A stretch of DNA of 64,000 bases from Cryptomeria japonica (GCF_030272615.1 NC_081411.1:185240449-185304448), one strand, 5' to 3'; shown: positions 49,280-61,339, counted from the stretch's first letter. Numbers and translations are program-made. The notes: generated by a model not told the origin, from the sequence alone.

Positions 49280-51392
49280 CTAGTGCGTGGTGACCTCAAC
49301 ATTTCCTACAAATTCATGGATGTAGCACTTTTCACATATGCCAAAATATCCACACGCATCACAATGATAGACAGGGTCTCCGACATAGCAGATGGAGCAA
49401 GACATACTAGCTGAAATTTGTTCTTCAACTTGTGATGAGGGATGTACCACAAACCATGGCGCGTCTTTGAAGGTGGTCTTTGCAGCTAGATCTTCAGATG
49501 ACTTCTCTACTTTTATCAATCCGCCTTTTAGAAAGTGTTTCCTTGAATACACTTCCCCTACCCCAGTTTCTATATATATGGATGAATCTATATTTTTTTC
49601 AATATTAGCGGATAATAAGTCCACTAGCTCTTTCCCTCTCCCTGTGAAGTTGCCATTGTTAAACCCATCCACTGCCATCATCCACACAGTGCCATTTCTT
49701 CTGGAGAGACAATCAAAAGACAGGAGACCTAGCATTAGCCTCCGAAGACTGTCTAACTTTTTAAATTCCTCTTTCTTCTGAGAATTTAATTTTTTAACCT
49801 CCTCTTCATTGTTAGACGCTGAAAGTAATTTTTTATCTTCCTCTCGTATCTGATATGCTATCAGATATACCAAATAGTGCATGCGGTGCCAGAACTTCTT
49901 CATATCCTTAATGCTCAGGCTCAACCATTTAATGCCATCAGTGTTCTTTCTATGCAAGTCTTCTTCTTCTTTTATACTGTTTATATCATGCAGAAAGCGT
50001 CCCCTTCCAACATACAGTATCTGGATTTTGCAGTTTCTGTCCATGTTTTTTATAAGACGACTTAACTTACTGTTAAAATCTGATATTTTCTCAGGATCGC
50101 CACCATATAACCAGATCATTTGAAACCCGCTCAACTTCTTCTCCGCGTCCTGTAAGAAGAAACCATAATTTTTTCATTGTAAATCTCATTATATCCTTAG
50201 CTTGACGTTAAATAAAATATTAAAATCTAATAATCCTACTTACCATCAAAATATCCTTGAACAGAACGTTCAAGTGGAATTGTTTCATCATCATATCCAG
50301 TTTGTCAGAATCCTTTTTTGACAACTTTCTTGGCATCACTTTATTCAGAAATAGGCATGCTTCTGAACCCTGCGTCGCCAACAGGGGCATCACGTCTGCG
50401 ATAGAAATACGTCCCGAAGCAGCCAAGCTCACAAGTATAGGCATTTCGCAGAAGCCTAATCTTTCCCGTAAGATTTTGTTGACAGTTGATTGCTCCATTA
50501 GCCATTTACCTGAAATTACTACCCATGGTATATCTGTGTGATCATTCGAAACAGACATATCTTTATCAGCATCTGGCATTGGAAACCAAACCCATTCAAC
50601 TTTGAGATCATGTTCTGTGTTTCGCATCTCATCATACATTTCCTTTAGGAATGACATTTGTGATTTGGATATCTCCACCGTTGAAATAAGTAGGAAGATA
50701 ATGTTCTTTTTAAGATCATTGATTGAAACCTGCAACATTTCAAAATACATATTAGAAAAAACTTCCTCTTATTTTCCATATGATATTACTTCCATGTAAA
50801 CTTGAAAGAGGAGATTCAGAACCTTCTTATTGCCTTTCGACATTAACCTATCATCCTCTTTTGTCTTGAGTAACGCCTCCAGAAAATCAACGCCAGTGTT
50901 TTCTTCTGTATACTGAAGCTTGTGGTAGTTTTGCAAGCTGAAATTCTTTCCTGTCAATGTACCTGAGATACTTTCCCATTGTTTGAATCGCTTCTCCTCA
51001 ACTTTTGTCTTAATTATATATGTGTTGAAACTCCAAAAGTCAGTTTCTGCATTTATTGATAAGCATTTATCAAAAAATGAGAGAGCTTCAGGATTGTCAG
51101 GTGTATATGCAATAATTCTGTCTGCCAGCTTTGGTGGAAGTGCGCTGAAAGATTTCCCAATGTAAATTATTTGCCAATGTTCACTCAAATTTGTCATAAG
51201 CTCATCCACGTTGTTCTCCAGCATTTCTCGACCCCAGTGTGAATTATTATGATCAAAAATGAGTACCAAAGTAGTGCCTTCTGGGATTTCTTTGGAGGGA
51301 AAGAAAGTGCTTCCGTCCTTGCAAACCAGGATTGCTTTGTCTTTGAAAATTTTGGATGATTTCTTGCTCAAAATATTCTGTTCATTATTAAT
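49280..51392 (-). other. Exons 6-8: sieve element occlusion (SEO) region
   Basis: VDFLEALLKTKEDDRLMSKG and the exon junction into VSINDLKKNIIFLLIST match the SEO block around LRRK-VLLLIS. Then come LKVEWVWFPMPD (SEO: YEVVWVPV), IPWVVISGKWLM, a degenerate counterpart of the KPILVV-DPQG block, and FQMIWLYGGDPEKISDF with IQILYVGRGR (SEO: IFLYGGDD, MVYVGK). A final Cys-rich segment CSICYVGDPVYHCDACGY, then CEKC, resembles the SEO/DC1-like zinc tail. The N-terminal SEO helical domain is absent, replaced by the NLR part. The first 120 residues of exon 6 are not assigned. Confidence 0.8.
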
Positions 51393-54300
51393 CTGACATA
51401 CGGAGCATATTGAAAAGTTACTTAACAAATAAAAATAAAATATTTCCAAATATGCAGATGGTATTACGAAATATAGCGTGCTCTCTTAAAATGCGGTTAT
51501 TTTAAATTTTATTTTTTGAGTTACAACTTACCTTATCTTCTGGTTTCTCTTCCGTTATCATTTTAAAGTGGTGCGGCATGGGAAGTCTTTCCTTCCATTT
51601 ACCCTCCAGTTTTTGACTTTTCCTAATGTCCACAAACGCCAGGCTCCCAATTTTTCTCACTGATGTGAGCCACTTGGCTTCCAAAATAGGACAGTCTGAG
51701 AGGTTGAGATATTTTAATGATTGGAGACAGTTAAAGCCATCACATAAATCTCGCAATTTATGACAGGACCTTAAATTCAAGCCTTCAAGACATCTAAGCC
51801 CACTGAATTTATTCGGAAGCTTACGCAAACTTTGACAATCTGACAAATTCAGATATCTAAGTTGGGTTAACTCATTAATTTGGTTGGGAAGCCGCTCTAA
51901 ATGGGTGCAAGAAGCTAATGATAGATCTTCAATCTTGTTACTTTGGCAAAACTCATCCTGTAGTTCTGTCAAACTTGAGCATCCTGACATCTTCATAGCG
52001 ACAGATTCTGAGCTGAATAAGCTTTCAGGAAAGTTATCGGGTAGTTTCTCTAGTTTGCTACAGCCATCCAAGTTGAGAAAATGCAATGAAGAAAGCAGCT
52101 CAAAATGCACAGGCAGAAATTTTAAACTCTTGCAATATGACAAGTCAAGCTCTTCAAGAGATCTCAATTGTTCAAACTTGTCAGGAAGCTTATGCATATT
52201 AAAGCAATGCGAGAATGTAACCTTCTTCAGTTTACCCAAACGCACAAAACTCGCCGGCAGTTGTTTTAATGCTGAACAAAAACTTAGAATTAATTCTTCT
52301 AAGCGTTGAAGCTTACCGAACGACTCTGGAAGCCGTTTCAATGACGAACAATAACTCAAATCCAGTCTTGTTAAACATAGAAGGTTACCAAATGAATTGG
52401 GCAATTTGAGGAGGTTTTTGCAGTCATGAAGATCCAGCCTTTGGAGAGCGTACAACTGAGTCAAACTTTTAGGAAGCTCTACTACACTGCATGAACTTAC
52501 GGACAATTCTTTCAGCTTGTCATTAGGCCTAAATATTTTGGGATCCAGTATACGCAACCTTTGGAATTTTTGTACTTTTATTGTACTCAGGTTCTCCAAT
52601 CTCCTAGCAACGCATTCCTTTTCCCCGGGTCCAACAGGATATTTGAACTTTTCATCTCCACACAGTTTCACAACTTTCAGTTCTGGGGGTAACTGCATGG
52701 ACAATATAATAGCTATAAGATTTACGAAATCAGTGAATCTACACGAGCTGCAAGTGATATGGAGAATGTTAAATCGCTCAAAGTAACCGATAAGAGTTGT
52801 CAACAATTTAGTTTTAACCCCTTAAAGGCTAAATAAACAGTGTATAAACCATGGACTAGCAAGTAACACATCAATGTGAAATCATTCTCTAGATGAGAAC
52901 GGATTCTAGAGTGTGCTTTCTTTAAACATGAAACAGTTGAACGATTAAAACAGAGAAGGTTCAATTTTGTTAGCAAAATAGGAAGCTGTAGACATTTTAC
53001 CATTCTTCTGGGTTCGTCTCCTTGTTGTTCCACGAAATTCTAGCTATGCATGATGATTTAAAAAATACGCGTACAAGAAACAATTCTCTTTCACTTATAT
53101 AAAGATGTGCTAGAGGTAATATAAACCCAGCAATGCAACTAAGACTTGCCTGGGAGGGATCGAAATCCTCATCTCTATCATAGCTGAGGTAGCTCAAGTT
53201 CCTGAGCTCTTTCAGATTGACAAAACTAATTGAAGTTCCACATGCTTGTAAAAATATCAATTTCTCAAATGATTTATTACAGTTACCCTTAACAACCGTT
53301 GTTCGTCCCAATGAAAGAACTCGGAGGGTATCGCACATAAGCTCTAGCTTTTCAGCAGGAATTTCAACTGTCTCATTTGCACCGGGCAACCAAATTCCTT
53401 TGATTTGCATAGAATTCTGCAAAAAGAAAGCCTCAAGGATAACTTATACAATTGAATGTAAAGGATGGGAAGAAAACATTGAACAGGACAATTCATACCT
53501 CCTCATTATCCAGGACATTTTGAAGGTCAACTGTGCTGGTTAGTCTTCCACTTTCTATTCGTCGCGTTTCCCGGGCCCATTTAAGGGTGTGCTCTGGAAT
53601 TGATATCTTATTGGTACTATCCCTTTTCACCCACGCATCTGCTTCTAGCGTTTCAACCTCTGGCTTTCCCACAATAAGAGAAATTTCATCCCAATCCCAT
53701 TCCGAGAAGAAAAAACAGATGTCGAGGAATGCATCCTGAGCTCTTAACGGAAGGTAATTAAATGCATATTCTAAGGCAAAGTTAAAAGTTTCATATATGA
53801 GATTGTCTTCACTAACTTTATTTAAAGTTTCTTTGTTTGCTTCATTGGCTATTTTATGGTAGATTTCGAGCATTTCTCCAAGGAGGGGATAGTTTTTCCA
53901 TTGTGAATAATCCTCTCGGTTGTCTTCAATGCAAATGAACTCCTCACATGTAAACTTATACTCCTCAAGTAGTGCCTTGACGCCCTTGTTCAGAGACGTT
54001 ACAAGCAACCTGAATTTTTTTGGATTCATTGATTTCATGTCTAAAATCCTTCTGAGATGCTGCACCTGCACCATGTTCTCGATGCATATCAAGACGTGCT
54101 CATTTTTCATTTTCTCAATTTGCAAAACCAACTCTTGTAATTCCCCATTTTCCGCCGGCTTTTCCAGGAACAACTTCCAACCTTCAAAAGATAGTTTCAC
54201 TTTCAAACAATCATATACGGCGTTGGCCAGCTTTTTCGTGCCGTGCCCGCTATCACCCAGTATAACCACAGCTACGCGTTCCTTCTCAAGTATATTCAGC

Positions 54301-55034
54301 CTAAGAAGTTTAATTATTTCTCTCACCTGCTTCTCTCTCTCTTCTTCTTCCTTTTCGAAATTTTCTCTCTGATGACTTTCTCTCGTGCCATCTGCCCATG
54401 CAAGCAATATTATAAGAAAAGAAAAGCGCACACTCATCTTCACTTACGCGCTTTCATCATCCTAAAGATGAATAGTAGAATGTATTGGGAAACGTCGATC
54501 AAAAACTACTACAATTTTTTTCCAAATGTTTTTATAGATGAACTTCCAAAGTAAATATTGAGGCTATTTCAATGATGAAAGTTGAGCAAAGAGCATGCGT
54601 GGTTAAACTAAAATCTATATTAGCATACCTTCACCAGCAAAGAGGTCTTGTTGCTTAAGACGTAAAATGTGCACAAGCAAATCTGTAACCAAATCTCCCT
54701 GCGCTTCCTTGACTCGACGGAGAATCCTATTGATGTCTCTTGCTTGTTTCAATGGATTCAGCACAAGCCTGTGAATTAATAGAAAAAAAAGAATTAGATG
54801 TCGCGTAGACTTCTCAGATTCATGATACTTAGAAACCGAGAAAATAATGTTAACGTCCACAATTAAACTTATAATGAAGTGGTAGATTAGAATTATCATA
54901 AATGCTGGAATTCGAATGAAAAGGGCCAGCCTCTGAAAGAGAATGAAATATTACCTGTACACAAAACTCCCTATCTGGGTAAGGGAAGAATTCCGTTTTG
55001 CTCCTGTCTAATGGTGTCCTATTACTGAGCTCAT
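49280..55034 (-). CDS. NLR-SEO fusion gene: degenerate NB-ARC + LRR + sieve element occlusion domains
   Basis: Eight exons join in one frame: 55034-54955, 54768-54629, 54391-53499, 53416-53150, 52692-51532, 51392-50823, 50729-50244 and 50149-49280 (stop TAG 49280-49282), 4,467 nt or about 1,488 residues. All introns are GT-AG except intron 4 (GC-AG). Order: helical N-terminus (1-110), NB-ARC-like (112-350), NLR linker (372-460), LRRs (461-835), and SEO middle and C-terminal parts (850-1488) ending in a Cys cluster. NLRs are intracellular immune receptors. SEO proteins are phloem P-proteins that plug sieve elements. The fusion suggests an SEO-type integrated domain on a receptor. Oddities: altered P-loop, kinase-2 and MHD motifs, and an in-frame TAG at codon 9 (55010-55008) of the best start. 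A downstream start would lose the N-terminus. The coding exons are otherwise open, which argues for recent constraint. Confidence 0.8.
51532..52692 (-). other. Exon 5: leucine-rich repeats
   Basis: About 12 repeats of 24 residues with the pattern L-x-x-L-x-x-L-x-L-x-x-C-x-x-L-x-x-L-P-x-x-F, for example LTRLDLSYCSSLKRLPESFG and LEELDLSYCKSLKFLP. This is the cytoplasmic plant NLR type. It ends EEKPEDK, then a GT donor. If the next intron were retained, translation would stop ten codons later, at 51502. Confidence 0.92.
52693..53149 (-). other. Non-canonical GC-AG intron 4 of the NLR-SEO gene
   Basis: The exon ends CCCAG followed by GCAAGT, the classic GC-donor consensus. The acceptor is CATGCAG before TTACCCCCAG. 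Joining gives DFDPSQ-LPPELKVV in phase, which no GT donor nearby does. Confidence 0.7.
53499..54391 (-). other. Exon 3: NB-ARC-like domain
   Basis: A charged coiled-coil-like start (RENFEKEEEEREKQVREI) leads to VVILGDSGHGTKKLANAVYD at residues 115-134, the P-loop position, but with G-T-K where G-K-T is standard. Kinase-2 is HVLICIENM (172-180) instead of LLVLDDV. RNBS-B-like FRLLVTS is at 200-206, RNBS-D-like AFLDICFFFSEWDWDEI at 294-310, and the MHD position reads IPEH (338-341). No clear GLPL. The fold is NLR-like, but nucleotide binding is doubtful. Confidence 0.75.
54629..55034 (-). other. Exons 1-2 of the NLR-SEO gene: start region with premature TAG
   Basis: Exon 1 must end in phase 2 to join exon 2. 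Only the frame starting ATG 55034-55032 (MSSVIGHH, TAG, TGAKRNSSLTQIGSFVY) does so, and it continues smoothly into RLVLNPLKQARDINRILR and a helical stretch ending DLFAGE. The other open frame of exon 1 ends in phase 0 and cannot be joined with any visible splice site. An AG at about 55050 leaves room for a further upstream 5' exon. Confidence 0.55.
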
Positions 55035-55149
55035 ACCAAGTTATGCCTATCGAAAAACACACCATATATGAACAAATAAAAATATTTTGTGCTTAGGTGA
55101 GGTAAAACGGTCAGCCCTTGATCACGGATTTAGCATTGCTTTTGTTCAA

Positions 55150-56860
55150 GACATAGACTAGCTGCACGCAATCGATTTGTTGAAAAGGTTTTATAAACAT
55201 TCAAGCAAACGCGATTGGTAGGTGTGAAGCCAAATTTCCATAATAGTTGGTAGTATTCTCCCTATCTTCATTGAAAGAAGACCTTTCAAACAGGCTGTAA
55301 ACATCCTCAAGCTTAAAGGGTGAACGAATTTCTTGACGCAAGGGAGGAGATTTTCTATCAAGCATCACAACCATGTCAACTGTGGTTTAGAAGAACCGAG
55401 GAAGAGTATCATTTTGAGGTGATGCCTGTTGTGGCACTATCGATGCGAGAGCCATGGGTTTTTCAGGCTAAACCACGTAAGCATTGAAGTAACTGTCATT
55501 TGAATGAAAATTATACCATGTTATATCTACATGGGACTCCTATTCTGTTTCAAACGTATAGTCTCTAGAAGGTTATCAATTTCATAAAATTGCTTTCATT
55601 GTTTAAGATTCCATTTATCTCTTATAGATTCTTTATGCTAATCAAAAGATGTAATATGTCCAATCTCTCTTGTTAGTGACAGTATATACCTTCACTTAAT
55701 TTATAATAGTTATACTTTACATTTATTTTTTATGTATTATTTTTTGTTTCATTTATTGAAATCTGGTATTATAAATATATTGAAATAATATTAAGTTTTA
55801 CTATTATATTATTTCAGTCTATTTATGTAATCTAAAATTTTACCTTGGTAGAAGTATTGCACCTAGTATTCATGACATCTAATATAACCTTGTATAAATA
55901 CACAACAATTTGGAAGTCAAAATCTTAATAGTGATGACATTTATACTCTTACAAGATTCAAAAATATTGTTTAGGTTGTGGCAAATCACATGTAAACTTG
56001 ATATGCAATTACCTTTTAAAAATCTCTTATGAAAATCTTTTAATAAAGAAATAACATGGAAGTACTAAGTTAAACCAAAGAAAATGCTTGAACTAAGAAA
56101 TCATCATGTCATTATTGGTTACAAAATTGCGAGGACTATTGATTGGGTTTAAAGACTTTGGATCTATGTGGTCTTGTTGTCACATTATGTCAGATAGTTA
56201 AAGATGTGTCACAATTTTGTGATGTTTCTACGTCTTTCAATCATTAAAATATGAATAAAATATTGGTTTGTAAACCTAAGGTTGTCATATAGGATTGCTT
56301 ATTAGTTAGGTCCTTAATTTCACATATAGTATAAATGGTGAATGTGGATATTATCTAGTCGTTGAACTAGACTATTAGAAGAATGAGCGATTGGCTCATA
56401 AAAGGTAAACAAAATCAAATGAGTAAGACTATTATTATTACCAATATTGGGGAGTGTATATCTTTATAGGAAAATATGATGAGCAAAGTGTTGCTGATTG
56501 TCTTGAGTACAACGTAAATATTGGTCATGCTTAACATTAGCTGCAAATGTTGACATATATCTTTCAAGGTTGAAAAGTATTTTATGTGGATTTATTAGGA
56601 CAATGTCATATGTTATTATGATACTTGGTGTTGTTGAACCTTAATGAAGTTAGACCCCATCTAAAGCCTTATCAAGGTTTTAGCATTATTGATGGATCAA
56701 TTTGATACAATGATGACATGATGTTTATTAACGTCTTAAGTACAATAACCCCAATAAGGGAACTACCATGGGAACTAAACCAATATTATAGATATTGCTA
56801 GGGAAAAGATACACCTATATTGTAAGACTTATGAGGTTATAGACAATTGTAATATTGATA
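55150..56860. repeat. Diverged 1.7-kb direct repeat, left copy
   Basis: It aligns in the same order and orientation with 61340-63003. Shared phrases include TTTATAAACATT, GTCTCTAGAAGGTTAT, TAAACCAAAGAAAATGCTTG and GGATTGCTTATT.TTAGGTCC. Both begin near TGCAC..AAT. They may be LTRs of a long-dead element, but inner boundaries and target duplications are not clear. The left copy begins only about 115 bp upstream of the NLR-SEO start codon. Confidence 0.7.
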
Positions 56861-59800
56861 ATATTAGAGGTAACATTAAATGGAGAAGGTATCAAGATGC
56901 ATGTAATTATGGACCATTTAGGAAATTCTATCGTAGTGGTATAGGTGCAATAAGTTCCTTTATTGCATATTTTCCTCATAAATATAATAATAAGGCATGT
57001 TATATGGTTCTAGAATGGTATGTGGGTATTGAATTAAGGGGTTTTATATGACTACAAGATATATATTGACCCATAGAGTAGAAAAACTTCAATGTTAAAT
57101 CGATTTTATGAATTTCAATGGAAGTGCATTCTTATGAGTTTATATGAAACAAGGTAGTTTAGTGTTGTGTAATAAGTCTAGCCATTTTGTTGATAAGATA
57201 AACCCAAGGACATTCAAGCTACTTTATGAATATTATATAATATAATCTAATTCATGACCTTGGTATCCTTAATAAGTAATTGTAAGGGTTTTGGGATGAT
57301 CACATTGAATTAGGATCAATATTAGTGCGAGGTCAAGTTGAGATAAATATCCTTGTTGGAAGTTCCTCAATATAGGTTTACTATATTTTGAGCTTAGTCA
57401 AACATTTTGCTACCTACTGTGAAGCATTAACAACTGAAGGGGATTCATTGATTGATGTTGGTTATGGCAACCTATGTATAGATGTCCTTTGAGAAACCAT
57501 GTGAGGAGAACTACGTGTGATTTTTATCTTGTTTGGAAGTAGATACGTAGCTAGTCCTTGGGAAAATGATGCACTTGTGACATCGTGTATGTAGGGCAAG
57601 AGTCTAGGGGGATAACTCCCAAGCTTTGAGGTTATTCTTAATTAGTTTGATCTTCTCTCTCCAATAGACTTTAGATGAGGCTAAAATAAGCATTTGATGG
57701 TTATGAATGTGTTAAGGAAATCTAATAAATTATGTTTAATACATAATGTGCTTCCAAATATTGAGTTGAATGAAGTTAATGTGTGGACAGACTAAAAGCT
57801 GATTTTCATTTATCTATTGAGTAGAGTTCATCTTGTGTTGGATCCAAGTGATTTTTATGTGGTTGTGAAACTTAATCCTATACCTATAAGACTATGTATA
57901 AACTCTCAAATCAATCAATTGTGATACACTTTTTCCTAATTAGGATTATCTTTTTCCAATGCTAAGTTGGCTACAGGTGCTAACTTTTATGACAATGGAT
58001 GGAGTTAGAGCCCTATAAGGGCATAGGTAGGTGTTGTATACTTCTAATACATAGACTATTACTCTTTATTATAAGTGATCACTCATGGGTAAATCCTAAG
58101 ACATACTCAAAGATAAACTTATTGATGCTTGGGCTTGATAGTAGTTAAGGAGCATATTATGCTGACAGACTATTAACCATGCCACTTAGATAGTGGGGAT
58201 GGATTCCGCTAGTAGAATGTGGGTTTAGGAGACAATGACATATTAGTGAGGGTTTCCTTGTGTTTTTCTAAAGGCTTGGATAAATTCCACCAAGAGCATG
58301 TGGGCCTTGGGGCAAGTGACACGCCAATGATCGATGTTCTTATTTGCTTAGTCATCTAATGGATTTCAAATGAAGAATAATAAGGTAATAGTTGGACCAA
58401 CCTCCTAATATACCTTTGGCATGTCCTAATGTGTGTAATTCTTTCTTAGATTATTAGATGTACATGCAACCTTGGGTGAATTGTCATCAAGAAGTTGACC
58501 CTATGTATTTTAGGTTGGTTTGACTGTCTAGTCTCCCACCATAGGCCACAAAATCTATTTGGATGGGGTGGGTAGGTATAGGCATGTTCAACGAATTTGT
58601 GTGTTACATTGTGATTTTTTTTGTTTTTACTCAATATTTATTTGTTGATGATCACAAGTAGTATGGGATGCTTGTCATCATCATAATTGGTGCAAAAGAT
58701 CGAGGAAAAGGGTGGAATGAACCTAATTTGTAGTCCATAATGCACCAACATTCTTTTTCCATCTAGGATGTACTCAAAGGGTAGTTGAGTAGTCACTCAT
58801 TGTGGATGTGTTAGTCACTCATTGCATATGTGTTGGTTAGTCATTGTGTATATGTGATGTATGCTAGAGTTAGTCAATATTTATATGTGTGATAAGTTAG
58901 AGCTGGTCACTGTGTATGTTATGTACATGTTGGAGCTAGTCACTATGTATATGCGATGTCTGTTGGATTTAGTCATGGTATTTATGTGACACATATTGGA
59001 AATAGTGACTACAATATTTATGATGTATGCTTGAGCTAGTCAATGTGTATGTGTGATGTGTATGATCTAGTCATATAAATATATGTTATGTATGCTTGAG
59101 CCACTCACTATGATAATAAGGGGATTATGGATTGATATGACCCTTGTGTATTTTTGTGTTAGCACACTAATGATTATTAATGTTTACTATGAAACAAGAT
59201 CTTGTTGACAAATAGTTATAATTTTATTATATAGGACTAAGTTAATAGATTGCATGTATGCTTTTTAGTCAGAATTTAAAGAGAGACCGAAGATCTCATA
59301 TGAGAGGAGATAGGGAACTCCCTTTAACATTCAATGGAAAACTACACAACCTTTGATTTTCCACAAGAGGGTACATATGCAAGATAAACATGGATGAACT
59401 CTTAAGGTTTAGATCTAGTCCGAGGAATTACCTTGACATTAGGCACTTACCATCTTTTGTGTAAGCATAAGTGGTGGCATGGAGTTGTTTCCAACATGGT
59501 GATTGAAGAAACTAGGAAGTTCAACCTTAAAACCTATAAAAAGATGCTTGGTCAATTAGGTTGGTACTATTAATTTTTTAAAATAATTTGTAGTGATTGA
59601 GGGGGTGTTGTTACATGGCTATTAGTCCAACTAGGTTCAAACATTGGACCTATCAATCTCCCTTGAATATGAATTTAATGATATGGCCTTGCACTACTAA
59701 TCAACCATAACTAAGTTGGTCATCTGGTATGATTGTAGTTTCCTTGAACTTCTTGAATGCACTTTTAAGCTTGTGAAAATGGATGACTAGTCCTAATTAA

Positions 59801-61339
59801 GAAAACCTAAATTGCTAAAAAATGGAAAGTTGGATCTATGAATTGTAAAGGAAAAAAATAGAGTGCACAATAGAAGGTTATGCCATTTATTGATTGCTAT
59901 TTCCTCTAACCCACTTGCTGGATTTGACTTACCCTTTGTTATGTGTGAAATTTCACTACATCTTTAAAGGTATTAAAAATCCTTCTCATGGTAGGAACAT
60001 GAATTATCAAGAACACAAACTACAAATAACTAAAGGTGTATGCTTTAATTGGTTAGTACTTGTGTTAAAAATAGAGATATCAATACCCTCAATGGGCACT
60101 TTATAACTAACTTGATACTTGGAGATGAAGTCACAAATTTGGGAATGATCTCTAATTGGCATGGTACGAAGCAATCCGAATAGTAACTTACAAGAAATGC
60201 ATAGATCTATGTTTCATTCATTAGTGAAAAAATGTACTTTCTAAGTTAATTTTTTTCTAATGTTGGTTAGTGGGACATTGTGATATGATGTTAAACCACA
60301 CAGCAAGAAAATTGATTATAGGTATATGAAAATTATGTGAGATTGAAGAAATGAATTAGAACATATGTCATACACAAGTATGAAGAGTTTGTCTTGATGC
60401 ATGCACTTTGGTACTTCACAAAGGTTAACTTCAAAATGTGTATTCAATAGTATAATATTGACCTCTCTTGAGAAAAAATACCCGATAAAGTAAAAGTGGA
60501 TGATTAGATTGAGCAAAAATGCTTACTTGAGGGTGTATTTTTAGTATACACCTTGTTAAATATTATAAATAATTACTCCAACTTGGTCAAATTAGTGAAA
60601 AGAGAACCACTTTAGAGGTAAGTATAATGCATACAAAAGCGATTGAATTGGCTTGTAACCAAAATTTTCAAAGGAATTAATAAATACAATATTTTAATAA
60701 GCTAGGATGGCTTATCATAAGGGGCAAAGGAAGTCACATCCTACATAGGCAAGCGTAAAGGATGGTAGAAATGAAGAGTAATGACATAGGTATGGATGTC
60801 ATGATAGAAAAGATGATGGAAGAAGATGCATTTAATGAGATATGGTTTGTGTATGGATCTGTTGTGTGGGCATTTGTTGGAGAGGGCAAGAGTAGTGGCA
60901 CATGCATGGATAACTTAACATCATATGCAATGTCATAAATAGAGGATAGGTAAGTGGAAAGAGAAGTTTTCAAACCATTAGTAGACATGGTGTCCCTTTT
61001 AGGTGGAAGATAGTAGTTTTGGGGAAGACTAATATAACATGTAAGGTAGACTCTAAAGCACCCATGACCCCATGATTTGTAGACACAGGCTCTATTATGG
61101 GAATAAATTGTAGAGGGAAAGTAGGGATACTATATGAGAGAAGAAGAGATAAGTGTGAGTAGGTAGAGGTTACAAAGGGGGAGAAAAATCTTTGAAAAGA
61201 AAAGTGTTTTCAAGGGTCATTATGATTGCCTTGGCAAACATGTATTTATATATATAGAAGCATGCAAGAAGCATGAAGGTAGGGTGTGATCTATCAAAGG
61301 AGATACGTTCTCTTGGAATACCATGATCATAAGATATGC
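56861..61339. other. Gene-free stretch between the two direct repeats
   Basis: No gag, pol, transposase or host gene could be recognised on either strand. It holds the 33-bp minisatellite. If the repeats are LTRs, this is a fully decayed or non-autonomous interior. Confidence 0.5.
58785..59115. repeat. Minisatellite with 33-bp unit
   Basis: About ten degenerate units of the form GAGCTAGTCACTGTGTATAT then GTGATGTATGTTG, clearest at 58864, 58901, 58934, 58967, 59034 and 59065. Non-coding. Confidence 0.8.

Noticed and set aside
49280..51449. SEO exons as a separate neighbouring gene
   Set aside because: The 139-nt gap to the LRR exon is a clean GT-AG intron in phase 0, and there is no promoter-sized space or good ATG before the SEO coding. 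cDNA could still overturn this.
54955..55065. Alternative open frame of exon 1 (TWYELSNRTPLD..)
   Set aside because: It ends in phase 0, while exon 2 requires phase 2. No alternative donor or acceptor in view repairs it.
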